A stretch of 64,000 bases of DNA from Caballeronia sp. M1242 (GCF_017220215.1 NZ_CP071129.1:868001-932000); one strand, 5' to 3'; counted from the first letter of the stretch, positions 1 to 9,250 are shown. Program-made: numbers and translations. Notes: generated from the sequence alone by a model not told the origin.

Positions 1-64
1 AACATGCGCGGGCATACGAGCATCTGAGCTCGCATGCGAAGCGCGTCGTCCACGGCGAAGCGCG

Positions 65-547
65 ATGAAGCTCGCGGGCTTTGCGCCGGTCGGCGACGCG
101 CATACGCATACGCTGATTCTCGGCAGCTTTCCGGGCGTCGCGTCGCTCGCGGTGACGCAGTACTACGCGCATCCGCGCAACCAGTTCTGGCGGCTGGTCG
201 GCGCGGTCATCGGCGAACCGTTGCACGAACTCGCTTACGAAGAACGGCTCGCGCGCGTGATGAAGCACGGCATCGGCCTGTGGGACGTGCTCGCCGCATG
301 CGAGCGCGAAGGCAGCCTCGACAGCGCGATCCGCAATGCATCGCCGAACGATTTCGCCGTGTTCCGCGAGCGCTTTCCGACGCTGCGCAAGGTGTGCTTC
401 AACGGCAAAACATCGGGCAAGTTCGCGCCCGTGATCGCAGCGGCGGGCTACGCCACGCTCGTGCTGCCGTCGTCCAGTCCCGCCAATGCTATCCTCTCGT
501 TCGATCAAAAATTGCGCATCTGGCGCGACCTTCTCAGCACACAATGA
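65..547 (+). CDS. DNA-deoxyinosine glycosylase (uracil-DNA glycosylase superfamily)
   Basis: A 160-residue base-excision repair enzyme that should remove deaminated bases (hypoxanthine, possibly uracil) from DNA. The N-terminal LILGSFPG segment followed by YYAHPRNQFW is the substrate-pocket signature of the Mug/UDG-like deoxyinosine glycosylases, and the C-terminal LPSSSPAN segment matches the second conserved loop of the superfamily. The length is typical. The ATG at 65 is chosen because it begins the conserved domain; a longer reading in another frame from 34 only shadows it. Its stop overlaps the start of the next gene (ATGA), so the two are probably co-translated. Family assignment is firm; exact substrate is inferred. 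Confidence 0.88.
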   Translation: MKLAGFAPVGDAHTHTLILGSFPGVASLAVTQYYAHPRNQFWRLVGAVIGEPLHELAYEERLARVMKHGIGLWDVLAACEREGSLDSAIRNASPNDFAVFRERFPTLRKVCFNGKTSGKFAPVIAAAGYATLVLPSSSPANAILSFDQKLRIWRDLLSTQ

Positions 548-1428
548 CGACTCTCATCAAGCGCGCATCGGCCGAAGCGCGTGCGTTCAGCCGCAAGAAA
601 AACGACAAGCATCGACACGACGAAGACGATCTCGCCAACGCGCCGCGCATCGACGCGCCGCGCAAGCCGCGTTTCGCGCCCGTGACGTTCTCGGAAGAGG
701 GCGGCGTGCGCTATCTGCATTTCGGCACCGAATGGGTGCAAGGCGCGATGCGCCTTAGAAAGCCCGATCACATCGAACTGGAATACGCGCAGCAGATGAT
801 GGCGTGGCTGCTTTTCATCGAGACGCCCGAGCGCATCGTGCAACTGGGGCTCGGCGCGGCGGCGCTCACGAAGTTCTGTCATCGGTATCTGAAGCGAGCG
901 AAGGTCGAAGCGGTCGAGCTGAATCCGGCGGTCGTGATCGCCGCGCGCGCCATGTTCGAGCTGCCCTACGACGACGCGCGCCTCACCGTGACCGAGCGCG
1001 ACGCATGGGAGTTCGTCAACGACCGCGCGAACCACGGCAGCATCGGCGCGTTGCAGATCGATATCTACGATGCCACCGCGCGCGGTCCCGTGCTCGACAG
1101 CGTGTCTTTCTATCGGGCGTGCCGCGCCTGTCTCACGCCGCAAGCGGGCGTCGTGACGATCAATCTCTTCGGCGATCACCCGAGCTTCGTGCGCAACATG
1201 CGCCATCTGAACGAAGCATTCGATCATCGCGTGATCGCGCTGCCCGAAGTGCATGATGGCAATCGCGTGGCCATTGCGTTCGCCGGTCCGACGCTCGACG
1301 TGCCGTTCGCCGCGCTCGTCGAACGCGCGAAGCTGATCGAAGCGGAGCTCGGCTTGCCCGCGCGCAAGTGGGTGAAGGGGCTGGCCGAAAGCGCGGGCCT
1401 GCCGTTGAACGGCTCTTTCTCCATCTAG
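544..1428 (+). CDS. Spermidine synthase-like methyltransferase-fold protein
   Basis: A 294-residue protein with a Rossmann methyltransferase/polyamine synthase fold. The nucleotide-binding motif QLGLGAAALTKF lies near residue 100, followed by the acidic EAVELNP strand that normally contacts the cofactor ribose, and an IDIYDA segment where spermidine synthases carry catalytic Asp. The first 45 residues are charged and probably disordered. The open frame reaches back to 34, but the ATG at 544 is preferred because it overlaps the stop of the upstream glycosylase (ATGA) and the upstream part has shadow composition. A weak hairpin terminator follows. Whether it makes spermidine or is a divergent homologue cannot be told from sequence. 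Confidence 0.8.
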   Translation: MTTLIKRASAEARAFSRKKNDKHRHDEDDLANAPRIDAPRKPRFAPVTFSEEGGVRYLHFGTEWVQGAMRLRKPDHIELEYAQQMMAWLLFIETPERIVQLGLGAAALTKFCHRYLKRAKVEAVELNPAVVIAARAMFELPYDDARLTVTERDAWEFVNDRANHGSIGALQIDIYDATARGPVLDSVSFYRACRACLTPQAGVVTINLFGDHPSFVRNMRHLNEAFDHRVIALPEVHDGNRVAIAFAGPTLDVPFAALVERAKLIEAELGLPARKWVKGLAESAGLPLNGSFSI

Positions 1429-1447
1429 TTCGAAGCGAATCACGCAG

Positions 1448-1473
1448 GGCGCTGAAGCGTTTCAGCGCCTTTC
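1448..1473 (+). terminator. Hairpin terminator after the glycosylase/SpeE-like pair
   Basis: A 9-bp perfect stem (GGCGCTGAA with TTCAGCGCC, loop GCGT) lies 20 bases after the stop and is followed by a short TTTC run. The T-tract is weak, so termination may be partial. Confidence 0.5.
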
Positions 1474-1504
1474 ACATCTGGGGAATGCTCGGGATTCTCC
1501 CTGC

Positions 1505-1532
1505 TTGACCGTGTTTTGGCGGTCCCTATACT
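1505..1532 (+). promoter_or_regulatory. Sigma-70-type promoter for the DUF3311/symporter operon
   Basis: TTGACC at 1505-1510, a 16-base spacer and TATACT at 1527-1532 match the -35 and -10 consensus well. It lies about 110 bases before the ATG at 1645, giving a leader of roughly 105 bases. Confidence 0.6.
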
Positions 1533-1644
1533 CCTCCTGTTATTTCGGGGCGCTTTCTGCGGCGTGTCGTCTGCGCGAGGGCCGCCGGACGGCTCCGCGG
1601 GCCACGGCTCGAAGCGAATGCTCAAAAACAAACTGGAGACCATC

Positions 1645-1899
1645 ATGGCTCAAGATCCGGGCCGCACTGGACAACCGCGTAATAAGCATTGGCTCTGGCT
1701 TCTGATCCTTCCGTGGATCGGCGTGGTGTGGGTGCCGTTTTACAACAAGATCGAGCCCGTGCTGTGGGGCTTCCCGTTCTTCTACTGGTATCAGCTTCTC
1801 TGGGTGCTGGTGAGCGCGGTCATCACGGCCGTCGTCTACAAGAAAACCAAGGCGCTGTCGTCCGGCCGCGCGGGGCAAGGCCAAGGAGGCGCGCGATGA
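1645..1899 (+). CDS. DUF3311 small membrane protein, partner of the symporter
   Basis: An 84-residue protein with two hydrophobic segments (about residues 15-35 and 45-65) separated by a short loop containing YNKIEPVLWGFPFFYWYQ, the hallmark of DUF3311. The family is regularly encoded directly before sodium:solute symporters, where it is taken to be a small accessory subunit. The ATG at 1645 follows a CTGGAGA ribosome site; an upstream in-frame ATG at 1516 would overlap the promoter and is rejected. The stop overlaps the next start (ATGA), supporting translational coupling. Confidence 0.85.
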   Translation: MAQDPGRTGQPRNKHWLWLLILPWIGVVWVPFYNKIEPVLWGFPFFYWYQLLWVLVSAVITAVVYKKTKALSSGRAGQGQGGAR

Positions 1900-3449
1900 T
1901 GAACGTCACCGCAACTTTCGTATTCGTTCTGTTCTTCGTCGGGGTGACGATTCTCGGCTTCATCGCGGCGCACTGGCGCAAGGCGGACCTCGGCCAGCTC
2001 GACGAATGGGGTCTCGGCGGCCGGCGCTTCGGCACCATCGTGACGTGGTTCCTGCTCGGCGGCGATCTCTATACGGCATACACCTTCGTCGCGGTGCCGG
2101 CGCTCGTGTTCGGCGCGGGCGCGACGGGCTTCTTCGCGCTGCCGTACACCATCCTGATCTATCCGTTCGCGTTCGTCGTGTTCCCGAAGCTCTGGAGCAT
2201 CGCGAAGCGCCACGGCTATGTGACCGCCGCCGACTTCGTGCACGCGCGCTACAACAGCCGCATGCTCGCGCTCGCCATCGCGCTGACGGGCATCGTCGCG
2301 ACCATGCCGTATATCGCGCTGCAACTCGTCGGCATCGAAGTGGTGATCGGCGCGCTCGGTTTCAGCACGCAGGGCTTCGTGGGCGACCTGCCGCTCATCA
2401 TCGCGTTCGCGATTCTCGCGGCCTACACGTACACGTCCGGCCTGCGCGCGCCCGCGATGATCGCCGTCGTCAAGGACGTGCTGATCTACATCACCATCAT
2501 CGCCGCGATGATCGTGATTCCCGCGCAACTCGGCGGCTTCGGGCATATCTTCGGTACCGTGCCGCCCGCGAAGCTGCTGCTGAAAGCGCCCGACGCCGCG
2601 AGTCTGAACGGCTACAGCGCCTACGCGACGCTCGCGGTCGGCTCGGCGCTCGCACTCTTCCTGTATCCGCATTCGGTGACGGCGATCCTCTCGTCGAACT
2701 CGGGCAACACCATCCGCCGCAACATGGCGCTCTTGCCCGCGTATTCGCTGGTGCTCGGGCTGTTGGCGCTACTCGGCTACATGGCGCTCGCCTCGGGCGT
2801 GAAGGACATGCCGGAGTACGCGTCGTACTTCAAGGCCTACGGCGCGAACTTCGCGGTGCCGGCGCTCTTTTTGCACTATTTCCCGTCGTGGTTCGTGGGC
2901 GTGGCGTTCGCGGCCATCGGCATAGGCGCGCTGGTGCCGGCCGCGATCATGTCGATCGCAGCGGCCAATCTCTACACGCGCAACGTGCATCGCGAGTTCC
3001 TCAATCGCTCGATGACGCCGGAGCAGGAAACCAACGTCGCCAAGCTGGTGTCGCTGATCGTGAAGGTCGGCGCGGTCGTGTTCATTCTGGCGCTGCCGCT
3101 CACCTACGCGATTCAGCTGCAATTGCTCGGCGGCATCTGGATCATTCAGACGCTGCCCGCGCTCGTGCTGGGTCTCTATACGCGGGTGCTCGATCATCGC
3201 GGTCTGTTGATCGGCTGGGCGGTGGGCATTGCCGTCGGCACGTGGATGGCCGTGTCGCTGCAGTTGAAGGGCTCGATCTTCACGGTGCACATGTTCGGTT
3301 ACGCCGTGCCGGGCTACGCGGCGGTGTGGGCGCTGATCGTCAATCTGATCGTGTCGGTGGGCGTGAGCGCTCTGGTGCGCGCCATCGGCCTGAAGCGCTC
3401 GGATGACCGCACGCGGCCCGAGGATTATCTGGACGTCGTGGAAAGCTGA
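1896..3449 (+). CDS. Sodium:solute symporter (MctP-like monocarboxylate carrier)
   Basis: A 517-residue inner-membrane carrier of the SSS family with about 13 hydrophobic helices. The first helix is followed by DEWGLGGRRFG and LLGGDLYTAYTFVAVP, the region that forms the sodium/substrate site in the family. Small DUF3311 partner plus SSS protein resembles the rhizobial monocarboxylate transporter MctP, so lactate, pyruvate or acetate are plausible substrates; this is inference. The ATG at 1896 is preceded by AAGGAGG and overlaps the upstream stop. A strong terminator follows at 3495. Confidence 0.85.
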   Translation: MMNVTATFVFVLFFVGVTILGFIAAHWRKADLGQLDEWGLGGRRFGTIVTWFLLGGDLYTAYTFVAVPALVFGAGATGFFALPYTILIYPFAFVVFPKLWSIAKRHGYVTAADFVHARYNSRMLALAIALTGIVATMPYIALQLVGIEVVIGALGFSTQGFVGDLPLIIAFAILAAYTYTSGLRAPAMIAVVKDVLIYITIIAAMIVIPAQLGGFGHIFGTVPPAKLLLKAPDAASLNGYSAYATLAVGSALALFLYPHSVTAILSSNSGNTIRRNMALLPAYSLVLGLLALLGYMALASGVKDMPEYASYFKAYGANFAVPALFLHYFPSWFVGVAFAAIGIGALVPAAIMSIAAANLYTRNVHREFLNRSMTPEQETNVAKLVSLIVKVGAVVFILALPLTYAIQLQLLGGIWIIQTLPALVLGLYTRVLDHRGLLIGWAVGIAVGTWMAVSLQLKGSIFTVHMFGYAVPGYAAVWALIVNLIVSVGVSALVRAIGLKRSDDRTRPEDYLDVVES

Positions 3450-3494
3450 AAGCGCGCGCCGCGTTTCATGACGCGGTGGCGGCTCTGATACGCT

Positions 3495-3535
3495 AACGCC
3501 CGTAATGGCCATCGGCCGTTGCGGGCGTTTTTCTT
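3495..3535 (+). terminator. Rho-independent terminator of the symporter operon
   Basis: AACGCCCG at 3495-3502 pairs with CGGGCGTT at 3522-3529, with additional ATGGCC/GGCCGT pairing inside, followed by a TTTTTCTTT run. It ends the DUF3311/symporter transcript. Confidence 0.8.
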
Positions 3536-3579
3536 TGACGCCCGCTGATCGACAAACCGCTTACCGACGCGAGCGACTC

Positions 3580-4686
3580 ATGTTTTCATCGACATCGGCG
3601 TCAGCGCGCAGAAGCCGCGCGATGCGGCTCATGCACGGCCTGGCGTCGCCATTCTTCCGCTATCGGCACGCGAAGATGATCCACGCGGTGCGCGTCGCGC
3701 TCGGCATGGCGACGTCGTTTCTCGTCACCACGGGCATCAATATTCCGCACGGCAGTTGGGCCTCGGTCTCGCTGCTCGTCGTGGTCGGCGGGTTGCAGCA
3801 CTACGGCAATATCCGCAAGAAGGCGGCGGAACGCGCGCTCGGCACGGCGCTCGGCGCGGCCATCGGACTCGCGCTGATTCTGGTCGAGACGCTCTTCGGC
3901 TCGCTCACGCTGTTCTTCATTCTGATGTCCGCCATCGCCGGGGCGTGCGCGTATTACGCCATCGGCAAGGCGGGCTATGTCGCGCTGCTGACGGCGATCA
4001 CCATGGTCATCGTCGCGGGCCACGGCGATTCGCCGTTCGATGTGGGCCTGTGGCGAACGGCGAACGTGCTGATCGGCATTGCGATTGCGCTCGCGTTCTC
4101 GTTCGTGCTGCCGCAGTACGCGACGTACTCGTGGCGTTATCGCCTCGCCGACAATCTGCGCGAAAGCGCGCGTCTCTACGGCGCGTTGCTCGACGGCACG
4201 CCGTTGCTCGCGGAAGAAACCGCGCGCCGCTTCTTCGCGATGAGTCAGCGTCTCGTGCAGTCCCGCGCGCTCATGGAATCCGTCGCGAAGGAAACGCGCG
4301 TGCCGGTCGCGCGGCTCGAAGAGATCCAGCGGCTGCATCGCTCGATTCTCGCCGCGCTGGAGATGCTCGTGACGTCGATGCCGGACACGCCGCGCGCGAC
4401 GTGCGGTTTTGCACTCGACTGCTCGCCGCGCGAGCAGCAGGTGCGGCAGAAGCTGCTGAAGATGGCGCGCGCGCTGCGTTTCGGCCGCGTCGGTTTGCTG
4501 TACATGCGTGCCGACGCGAACGCTAACGCGGACTCGAGCGCGAAAGCCGAGGAGGGCGATGGATCGACGCAGGGCATGCACTGGCTCGCGATGCGTTTCG
4601 CGGAGCAGGTGGATCGCTTGCGGCTGCGTCTGAGTGAGATTGAGCGTCAGTGGAATATCGAAGGCGCGCGGCCGCTTCCCGGCTGA
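3580..4686 (+). CDS. FUSC-family inner-membrane protein
   Basis: A 368-residue protein of the fusaric-acid-resistance/aromatic-acid exporter (FUSC) superfamily. After a basic N-terminus, residues about 35-185 hold roughly six closely spaced hydrophobic helices with the family-typical WASVSLLVVV and RALGTALGAAIGLAL segments; the remaining half is a soluble helical domain. It is shorter than full exporters such as AaeB (about 650 residues), which have two such halves. The ATG at 3580 begins after the upstream terminator. No membrane-fusion partner is adjacent, so export of a specific compound is not supported; it may act alone. It ends 12 bases before a convergent gene. Confidence 0.78.
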   Translation: MFSSTSASARRSRAMRLMHGLASPFFRYRHAKMIHAVRVALGMATSFLVTTGINIPHGSWASVSLLVVVGGLQHYGNIRKKAAERALGTALGAAIGLALILVETLFGSLTLFFILMSAIAGACAYYAIGKAGYVALLTAITMVIVAGHGDSPFDVGLWRTANVLIGIAIALAFSFVLPQYATYSWRYRLADNLRESARLYGALLDGTPLLAEETARRFFAMSQRLVQSRALMESVAKETRVPVARLEEIQRLHRSILAALEMLVTSMPDTPRATCGFALDCSPREQQVRQKLLKMARALRFGRVGLLYMRADANANADSSAKAEEGDGSTQGMHWLAMRFAEQVDRLRLRLSEIERQWNIEGARPLPG

Positions 4687-4698
4687 CGCCCCGCGCGC

Positions 4699-5160
4699 TC
4701 AGGGCTGCGCCGTGGCGTCCTGCGACGGCTGCGGCGCGTCGGCCATTTCGACGGCGTTCACGACGTTGATGAGCCATGGCACGCCGAAGCGGTCTTTCAG
4801 CATGCCGAAGCCCGCCGTGAAGAATGTGGACTGCCACGGCGTCAGGACGGTGCCACCTTCGCTCAATGCGTTGAACGTGCGCTCGCCTGCTTCGGCGTTT
4901 TCGGCGCCGATCGATAGCGTGAAACCTTGATATTCGCGGTGCGGCTGGCCGAACTGGCCGTCCGACACCATGATTGCCGTGCCCCCGACGCTGAACAGCG
5001 CGTGCATGACCTTATCGTGCCACTCCGCCGGCACGTTCGCCGCGTCGGGCGTGTCGCGGAAACGAATGAGCGTCTGAATTTCCGCGCCGAACGCGGATTG
5101 ATACAGCGCGAGGGCGTCCGCGCAATCTCCGTGGAAGAAAAGATACGTATCCAGTTGCAT
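4699..5160 (-). CDS. VOC-family protein (PhnB/glyoxalase-like fold)
   Basis: A 153-residue protein of the vicinal-oxygen-chelate fold in its PhnB-like form: an N-terminal YLFFHGDCADALALYQSAFGAE module, a central HALFSVGGTAIMVSDG strand pair and a C-terminal FGMLKDRFGVPWLINV strand that is diagnostic. Members bind metals or small ligands; many are of unknown function. The ATG at 5160 is chosen over one at 5202 because a GGAGAAG ribosome site lies just upstream and the fold begins there. Specific activity is unknown. Confidence 0.8.
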   Translation of the reverse strand: MQLDTYLFFHGDCADALALYQSAFGAEIQTLIRFRDTPDAANVPAEWHDKVMHALFSVGGTAIMVSDGQFGQPHREYQGFTLSIGAENAEAGERTFNALSEGGTVLTPWQSTFFTAGFGMLKDRFGVPWLINVVNAVEMADAPQPSQDATAQP

Positions 5161-5308
5161 TGAAAGCTTCTCCGAGCTTGGGCGGCGCTCCCGCCAAAGC
5201 ACGAAAGTCTATTGCAACCGGAAGCCGCGCCGACCCGGAGAAGGTCAATTTACGTCAAAAGACGCCTGGAACCGTCCTTTTCTGAACGTCCTTGCGGCAG
5301 ACGACGGA

Positions 5309-5327
5309 GGGCGCGGCGACCGCGCCC
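5309..5327 (-). terminator. Possible hairpin terminator after transaldolase
   Basis: A GGGCGCGG/CCGCGCCC stem with a 3-base loop lies just beyond the transaldolase stop on the minus strand. There is no T-run, so it may be rho-dependent or only stabilise the 3' end. Confidence 0.3.
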
Positions 5328-5337
5328 CCGCATCTTC

Positions 5338-6291
5338 TTATTGCAGCGCCGTGATCAACTTCTCGAGCTTGATGGCGTCCGCCGCGAACGCGCGGATGCC
5401 TTCGGCGAGCTTTTCGGTCGCCATGGCGTCTTCGTTCACGGCGAAGCGGAACGACGGCTCGTCGACGCTGATCTTCTCCAGATCCGTGTTGTCGGCCGCG
5501 TCCGGCGACAGCTTGCGTTCGACCTTCTCGTCGCTGTCGGCCAGCTTCTTCAGCAGGTCAGGGCTGATGGTGAGCAGATCGCAGCCGGCCAGTTCGGTGA
5601 TCTGGCTCACGGTGCGGAAGCTCGCGCCCATGACCTCGGTCTTGTAGCCGAACTTCTTGTAGTACGAGTAGATGCGGCGCACCGACTGCACGCCGGGATC
5701 GTTCGCGCCGCCGTTCTTCACTTCGTCCCATTCCGCGCCGGCCGACTTCTTGTACCAGTCGTAGATGCGGCCGACGAACGGCGAAATGAGCTGCGCGCCC
5801 GCTTCGGCGCACGCCGCGGCCTGCGCGAGCGAGAAGAGCAGCGTCATGTTGCAGCGGATGCCTTCCTTCTGCAGCACTTCGGCCGCGCGGATGCCTTCCC
5901 ACGTCGACGCGAGCTTGATCAGCACGCGCTCGCGGTTGATGCCCGCGGCTTCGTACAGCTTGATGATTTCGAGGCCCTTGTCGATGGATCCCTTCGTGTC
6001 GAACGAAAGGCGCGCGTCGACTTCGGTGGACACGCGGCCCGGCACGATCTTCAGAATCTCGGTGCCGAACGCGATCAGCAGATGGTCGATGATCTGGCCC
6101 ATCGGCTTGCCGGCGTGCTCCTTGACGGTCTTCTCGAGCAGCGGCTTGTAGTCGTCCTTCTGGACGGCCTTCAGGATCAGCGACGGATTCGTGGTCGCGT
6201 CCTGCGGCTTGAACTGAACGAATTGCTGGAAGTCGCCCGTATCGGCGACGACGGTGGTGTATTGCTTGAGCTGGTCGAGAGCGGATGTCAT
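5338..6291 (-). CDS. tal: Transaldolase (TalB type)
   Basis: A 317-residue enzyme of the non-oxidative pentose phosphate pathway that moves a dihydroxyacetone unit from sedoheptulose-7-phosphate to glyceraldehyde-3-phosphate. The N-terminal VVADTGDF carries the conserved Asp17; [10 protein letters not shown] at 31-40 is the family signature; the Schiff-base lysine is Lys126 in [11 protein letters not shown]. Length matches E. coli TalB (317). It is a single-gene unit between a VOC gene and a small hypothetical gene on the same strand. Confidence 0.97.
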   Translation of the reverse strand: MTSALDQLKQYTTVVADTGDFQQFVQFKPQDATTNPSLILKAVQKDDYKPLLEKTVKEHAGKPMGQIIDHLLIAFGTEILKIVPGRVSTEVDARLSFDTKGSIDKGLEIIKLYEAAGINRERVLIKLASTWEGIRAAEVLQKEGIRCNMTLLFSLAQAAACAEAGAQLISPFVGRIYDWYKKSAGAEWDEVKNGGANDPGVQSVRRIYSYYKKFGYKTEVMGASFRTVSQITELAGCDLLTISPDLLKKLADSDEKVERKLSPDAADNTDLEKISVDEPSFRFAVNEDAMATEKLAEGIRAFAADAIKLEKLITALQ

Positions 6292-6503
6292 GTCGAGTCG
6301 TCGGCGCGAAGCGCCTTGTCAAATTGCGGTAACCCGCGGGTGTCCATGATCGCGATGCCGGCGCGCGCCTCTGAAGCGCCGGGCTCGCCCCTATTGCCAA
6401 TGTCTCATTTTAGACCCGCGCGTGCGGTTCGCGCTCGGGGCGTGCGCGTCGCTGGTTCGACCGGGCGCGCGCCGGGGCGTTCCGTCGGCGCGCGATGCAT
6501 CCG

Positions 6504-6749
6504 TCAGTCGACGGCGTACGCGAGTTCGTGCCAGCGCCGCACGGTGCCGGAGCCGAGCTGCCCCCGGGCGAAGCGCATCTTGCGCACTTCTTCGAGCGCG
6601 TGCGCGTCTTTTGCGGTGTCGCCGCAGCTCATTTTCAGGACGACGTCCTGAACGTGGCCGGCGTCGTCGAGCAGCACGCGGACGATCGTCTTGCGTTTCG
6701 TGGGGCCGGGCGGCGCGGTGCGCGCCAGCAGTTTGTCGAGCAAAGCCAT
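6504..6749 (-). CDS. Small conserved protein resembling a TonB C-terminal domain
   Basis: An 81-residue protein with no signal peptide or membrane segment. The stretch from VRVLLDDAGHVQDVVLKMSC to VRKMRFARGQL resembles the beta-alpha-beta pattern of TonB C-terminal domains, in which a bacterial strand pair flanks a conserved (K/R)MRF-like turn, but the usual TonB transmembrane anchor is missing. The ATG at 6749 is preferred over 6794 because the longer version adds only a low-complexity head; the ribosome site is poor for both. Function is unknown. It lies between benE and tal. Confidence 0.6.
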   Translation of the reverse strand: MALLDKLLARTAPPGPTKRKTIVRVLLDDAGHVQDVVLKMSCGDTAKDAHALEEVRKMRFARGQLGSGTVRRWHELAYAVD

Positions 6750-6824
6750 CTTCGTGATTCTGAAATGCGGTGGTGGTGCATCGGCGCGAAGCACGTTCGG
6801 CCGATTCCCGCATTGTAGGCCGCG

Positions 6825-8024
6825 TCAGCCGCGCCGGGCGTTCAGAATCACGTGCGTCACGACGCCCGCGATCAAGCCCCAGAACGCCGGCCCGATGGAC
6901 AGCAGCGTGAGGCCGGAGGCCGTCACCATGAACGTGACGAGCGCGGGTTCGCGCTGGCGGGCGTCGTGCATCGCGTTGGCGAGCCCGCTCATGATCGAGC
7001 CGAAGAGCGCCAGCGCCGCGACCGAGACGACGAGCGCCTTCGGAAACGCCGCGAAAAGCGCCGCGATGGTCGCGCCGAAAATGCCGGCGATCAAATAGAA
7101 AACGCCGCACCAGACTGCCGCCGTATAGCGCCGGTCGTGGCGCTCGTGCGCTTCGGGGCCGGTGCAGATGGCGGCCGTGATCGCCGCGAGATTCACGCCG
7201 TGCGAGCCGAACGGCGCGAGCAGGAGCGATGCGATGCCGGTCGTCGCGATGAGCGGCGCGGAGGGCGTCGTGTAGCGGTCCGCGCGCAGCACCGCGATGC
7301 CCGGCACGTTCTGCGACGCCATCGCGACGATGAAAAGCGGCACGCCGATGCTCACGATGGCGGAGAACGAAAACGCCGGCATCGTGAACACGGGATGCGC
7401 AAGCGCCACGTGAAAGCGCGAAAAGTCGAGCAGCCCGAGCGCGTCCGCGACGGCCACCCCTGCTGCCAGCGTCGCCGGAATGGCGTAGCGCGGCGTCGCG
7501 CGCTTGACGACGAGGTACGTGAAGAACATCGCGAGCACGAGCGCCGTCTGATGCTCGGCCGCGCGAAAAATCTCGATGCCGATTTCGAACAGGATGCCCG
7601 CGAGCAGCGCCGCGGCGATGCCCGACGGAATGCGCTTCATCAGCGCGTCGAACCAGCCGGTGACGCCGACCGCCGTCAGCAATACCGCGCAGGCGATAAA
7701 CGCGCCGATGGCCTCGGCATACGGCACGTTCGGCAGCGACGTGACGAGCAGCGCCGCGCCGGGCGTCGACCACGCGACGACGATCGGCGCGCGAAAACGC
7801 AGCGAGAGCCCGATCGTGCACAGCGCCATGCCGATGGAAAGCGCCCAGATCCACGACGAAATCTGCGCGTCCGACAGATGCGCGGCCTGTCCCGCCTGAA
7901 ACATCAGCACGAGCGAGCTCGTGTAGCCCGTCATCATCGCGACGAAACCGGCGACGACCGCGGACACCGACGTATCGGAAAAAGGGCGCAGCGGGGCGTG
8001 CGCGACAGACGGCGTGGCTTTCAT
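6825..8024 (-). CDS. benE: BenE-family benzoate/H+ symporter
   Basis: A 399-residue inner-membrane protein with about 12 hydrophobic segments. The N-terminal AGFVAMMTGYTSSLVLMFQA segment and the central FGSHGVNLAAITAAICTG motif are characteristic of BenE, a proton-coupled benzoate carrier. No benzoate-degradation genes (benABCD, catABC) are in the window, so the true substrate is uncertain. Length and architecture are normal for the family. Confidence 0.88.
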   Translation of the reverse strand: MKATPSVAHAPLRPFSDTSVSAVVAGFVAMMTGYTSSLVLMFQAGQAAHLSDAQISSWIWALSIGMALCTIGLSLRFRAPIVVAWSTPGAALLVTSLPNVPYAEAIGAFIACAVLLTAVGVTGWFDALMKRIPSGIAAALLAGILFEIGIEIFRAAEHQTALVLAMFFTYLVVKRATPRYAIPATLAAGVAVADALGLLDFSRFHVALAHPVFTMPAFSFSAIVSIGVPLFIVAMASQNVPGIAVLRADRYTTPSAPLIATTGIASLLLAPFGSHGVNLAAITAAICTGPEAHERHDRRYTAAVWCGVFYLIAGIFGATIAALFAAFPKALVVSVAALALFGSIMSGLANAMHDARQREPALVTFMVTASGLTLLSIGPAFWGLIAGVVTHVILNARRG

Positions 8025-8049
8025 GCGGGTTCTGCTTCTTTCTAACGTG

Positions 8050-9225
8050 TTATTTGGACAGCGCGCGCATGGCGCTTTCGAGGCCGGACAGGGTCAGCGC
8101 GTACATGCGGTTGCCGAGCACGTGGCGGATCGCGGAAATGGACTGGCGGTATTCCCAGAGCCGCTCGGGCTCCGGATTGAGCCACGCGTGATGCGGAAAC
8201 TGATCCGCGAGCCGCCGCAGCCACACGGCGCCGGCTTCGGCGTTGTTGTATTCGACGGAGCCGCCCGGCTGAAGCACTTCGTAGGGACTCATCGTCGCGT
8301 CGCCGACGAAGATCAGCTTGTAGTCCGGCGTGAACTTGTGCAGCACGTCGAAGGTCGGCGTGCGCTCGGTGTGGCGGCGGCGATTGTTCTTCCACAAATA
8401 GTCGTAGACGCAGTTGTGGAAGTAGTAGAACTCCAGATGCTTGAACTCGGCCTTCGCGGCGGAGAACAGTTCTTCCACGCGCTTGATATGGTCGTCCATC
8501 GAGCCGCCGACATCGAGCAGCATCAGCACTTTCACGTTGTTGTGCCGCTCGGGCACCATCTTGAGGTCGAGCCAGCCGGCGTTCGCCGCGGTGCTGCGGA
8601 TGGTATCGGGCAAATCCAGTTCTTCGGCCGCGCCTTCGCGCGCGAAACGCCGCAAGCGCCGCAGCGCGACCTTGATGTTGCGCGTGCCGATTTCCACCTG
8701 ATCGTCGTAATCGCGAAACGCGCGCTCGTCCCACACCTTCACGGCCGTGCGATTGCCCGCCGATTCCCCGCCGATGCGGATACCTTCCGGGTTGTAGCCG
8801 CCATGTCCGAACGGCGACGTGCCGCCGGTGCCGATCCACTTGTTGCCGCCTTCGTGGCGTTCCTTCTGCTCGTCCATCAGCGCTTTGAGGCGTTCCATGA
8901 GCTTGTCGAGCCCGCCGAGCGCCTCGATGCGCTTTTTCTCCTCCGGCGTGAACTCGCGGTCGAGCCGCTTCTTGAGCCAGTCGAGCGGAATGTCGAACGC
9001 TTCGTCGGGCAACTGCGTGACGCCATGAAAGTACGTGCCGAACGCACGGTCGAACTTGTCGAAGTACTTCTCGTCCTTCACGAGCGTCATGCGCGCGAGA
9101 AAGTAGAACTCGTCGAGCGACGGCGAGATGACCTGCGCCTTCAACGCTTCCAGCAGTGTCAGGTATTCCTTCACCGACACGGGCAGCTTCGCGTCGCGCA
9201 GCGAGTAGAAGAAGTCGATCAGCAT
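8050..9225 (-). CDS. VWA domain protein (CoxE-like), partner of MoxR ATPase
   Basis: A 391-residue cytoplasmic protein. The N-terminal half is helical with YLTLLEAL and a charged region; the C-terminal half is a von Willebrand factor A fold. The metal site reads MLLDVGGSMDD, so the usual DxSxS has glycine at the first serine position. It resembles CoxE-type proteins that work with MoxR/CoxD AAA+ ATPases to insert metals or mature enzymes. Its likely ATPase lies 0.6 kb upstream at 9870-10712, separated by a GNAT gene, all on one strand. Client enzyme unknown. Confidence 0.85.
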   Translation of the reverse strand: MLIDFFYSLRDAKLPVSVKEYLTLLEALKAQVISPSLDEFYFLARMTLVKDEKYFDKFDRAFGTYFHGVTQLPDEAFDIPLDWLKKRLDREFTPEEKKRIEALGGLDKLMERLKALMDEQKERHEGGNKWIGTGGTSPFGHGGYNPEGIRIGGESAGNRTAVKVWDERAFRDYDDQVEIGTRNIKVALRRLRRFAREGAAEELDLPDTIRSTAANAGWLDLKMVPERHNNVKVLMLLDVGGSMDDHIKRVEELFSAAKAEFKHLEFYYFHNCVYDYLWKNNRRRHTERTPTFDVLHKFTPDYKLIFVGDATMSPYEVLQPGGSVEYNNAEAGAVWLRRLADQFPHHAWLNPEPERLWEYRQSISAIRHVLGNRMYALTLSGLESAMRALSK

Positions 9226-9250
9226 GGCGCGCCTTCCTTCATGACGTGAA

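Noticed and set aside
1..64. End of an upstream gene at the left edge
   Set aside because: A frame ends TGA at about 27, but too little sequence is present to identify a product.
34..543. Upstream extension of the SpeE-like gene to 34
   Set aside because: It overlaps the glycosylase gene in another frame; the ATGA overlap at 544 is the better start.
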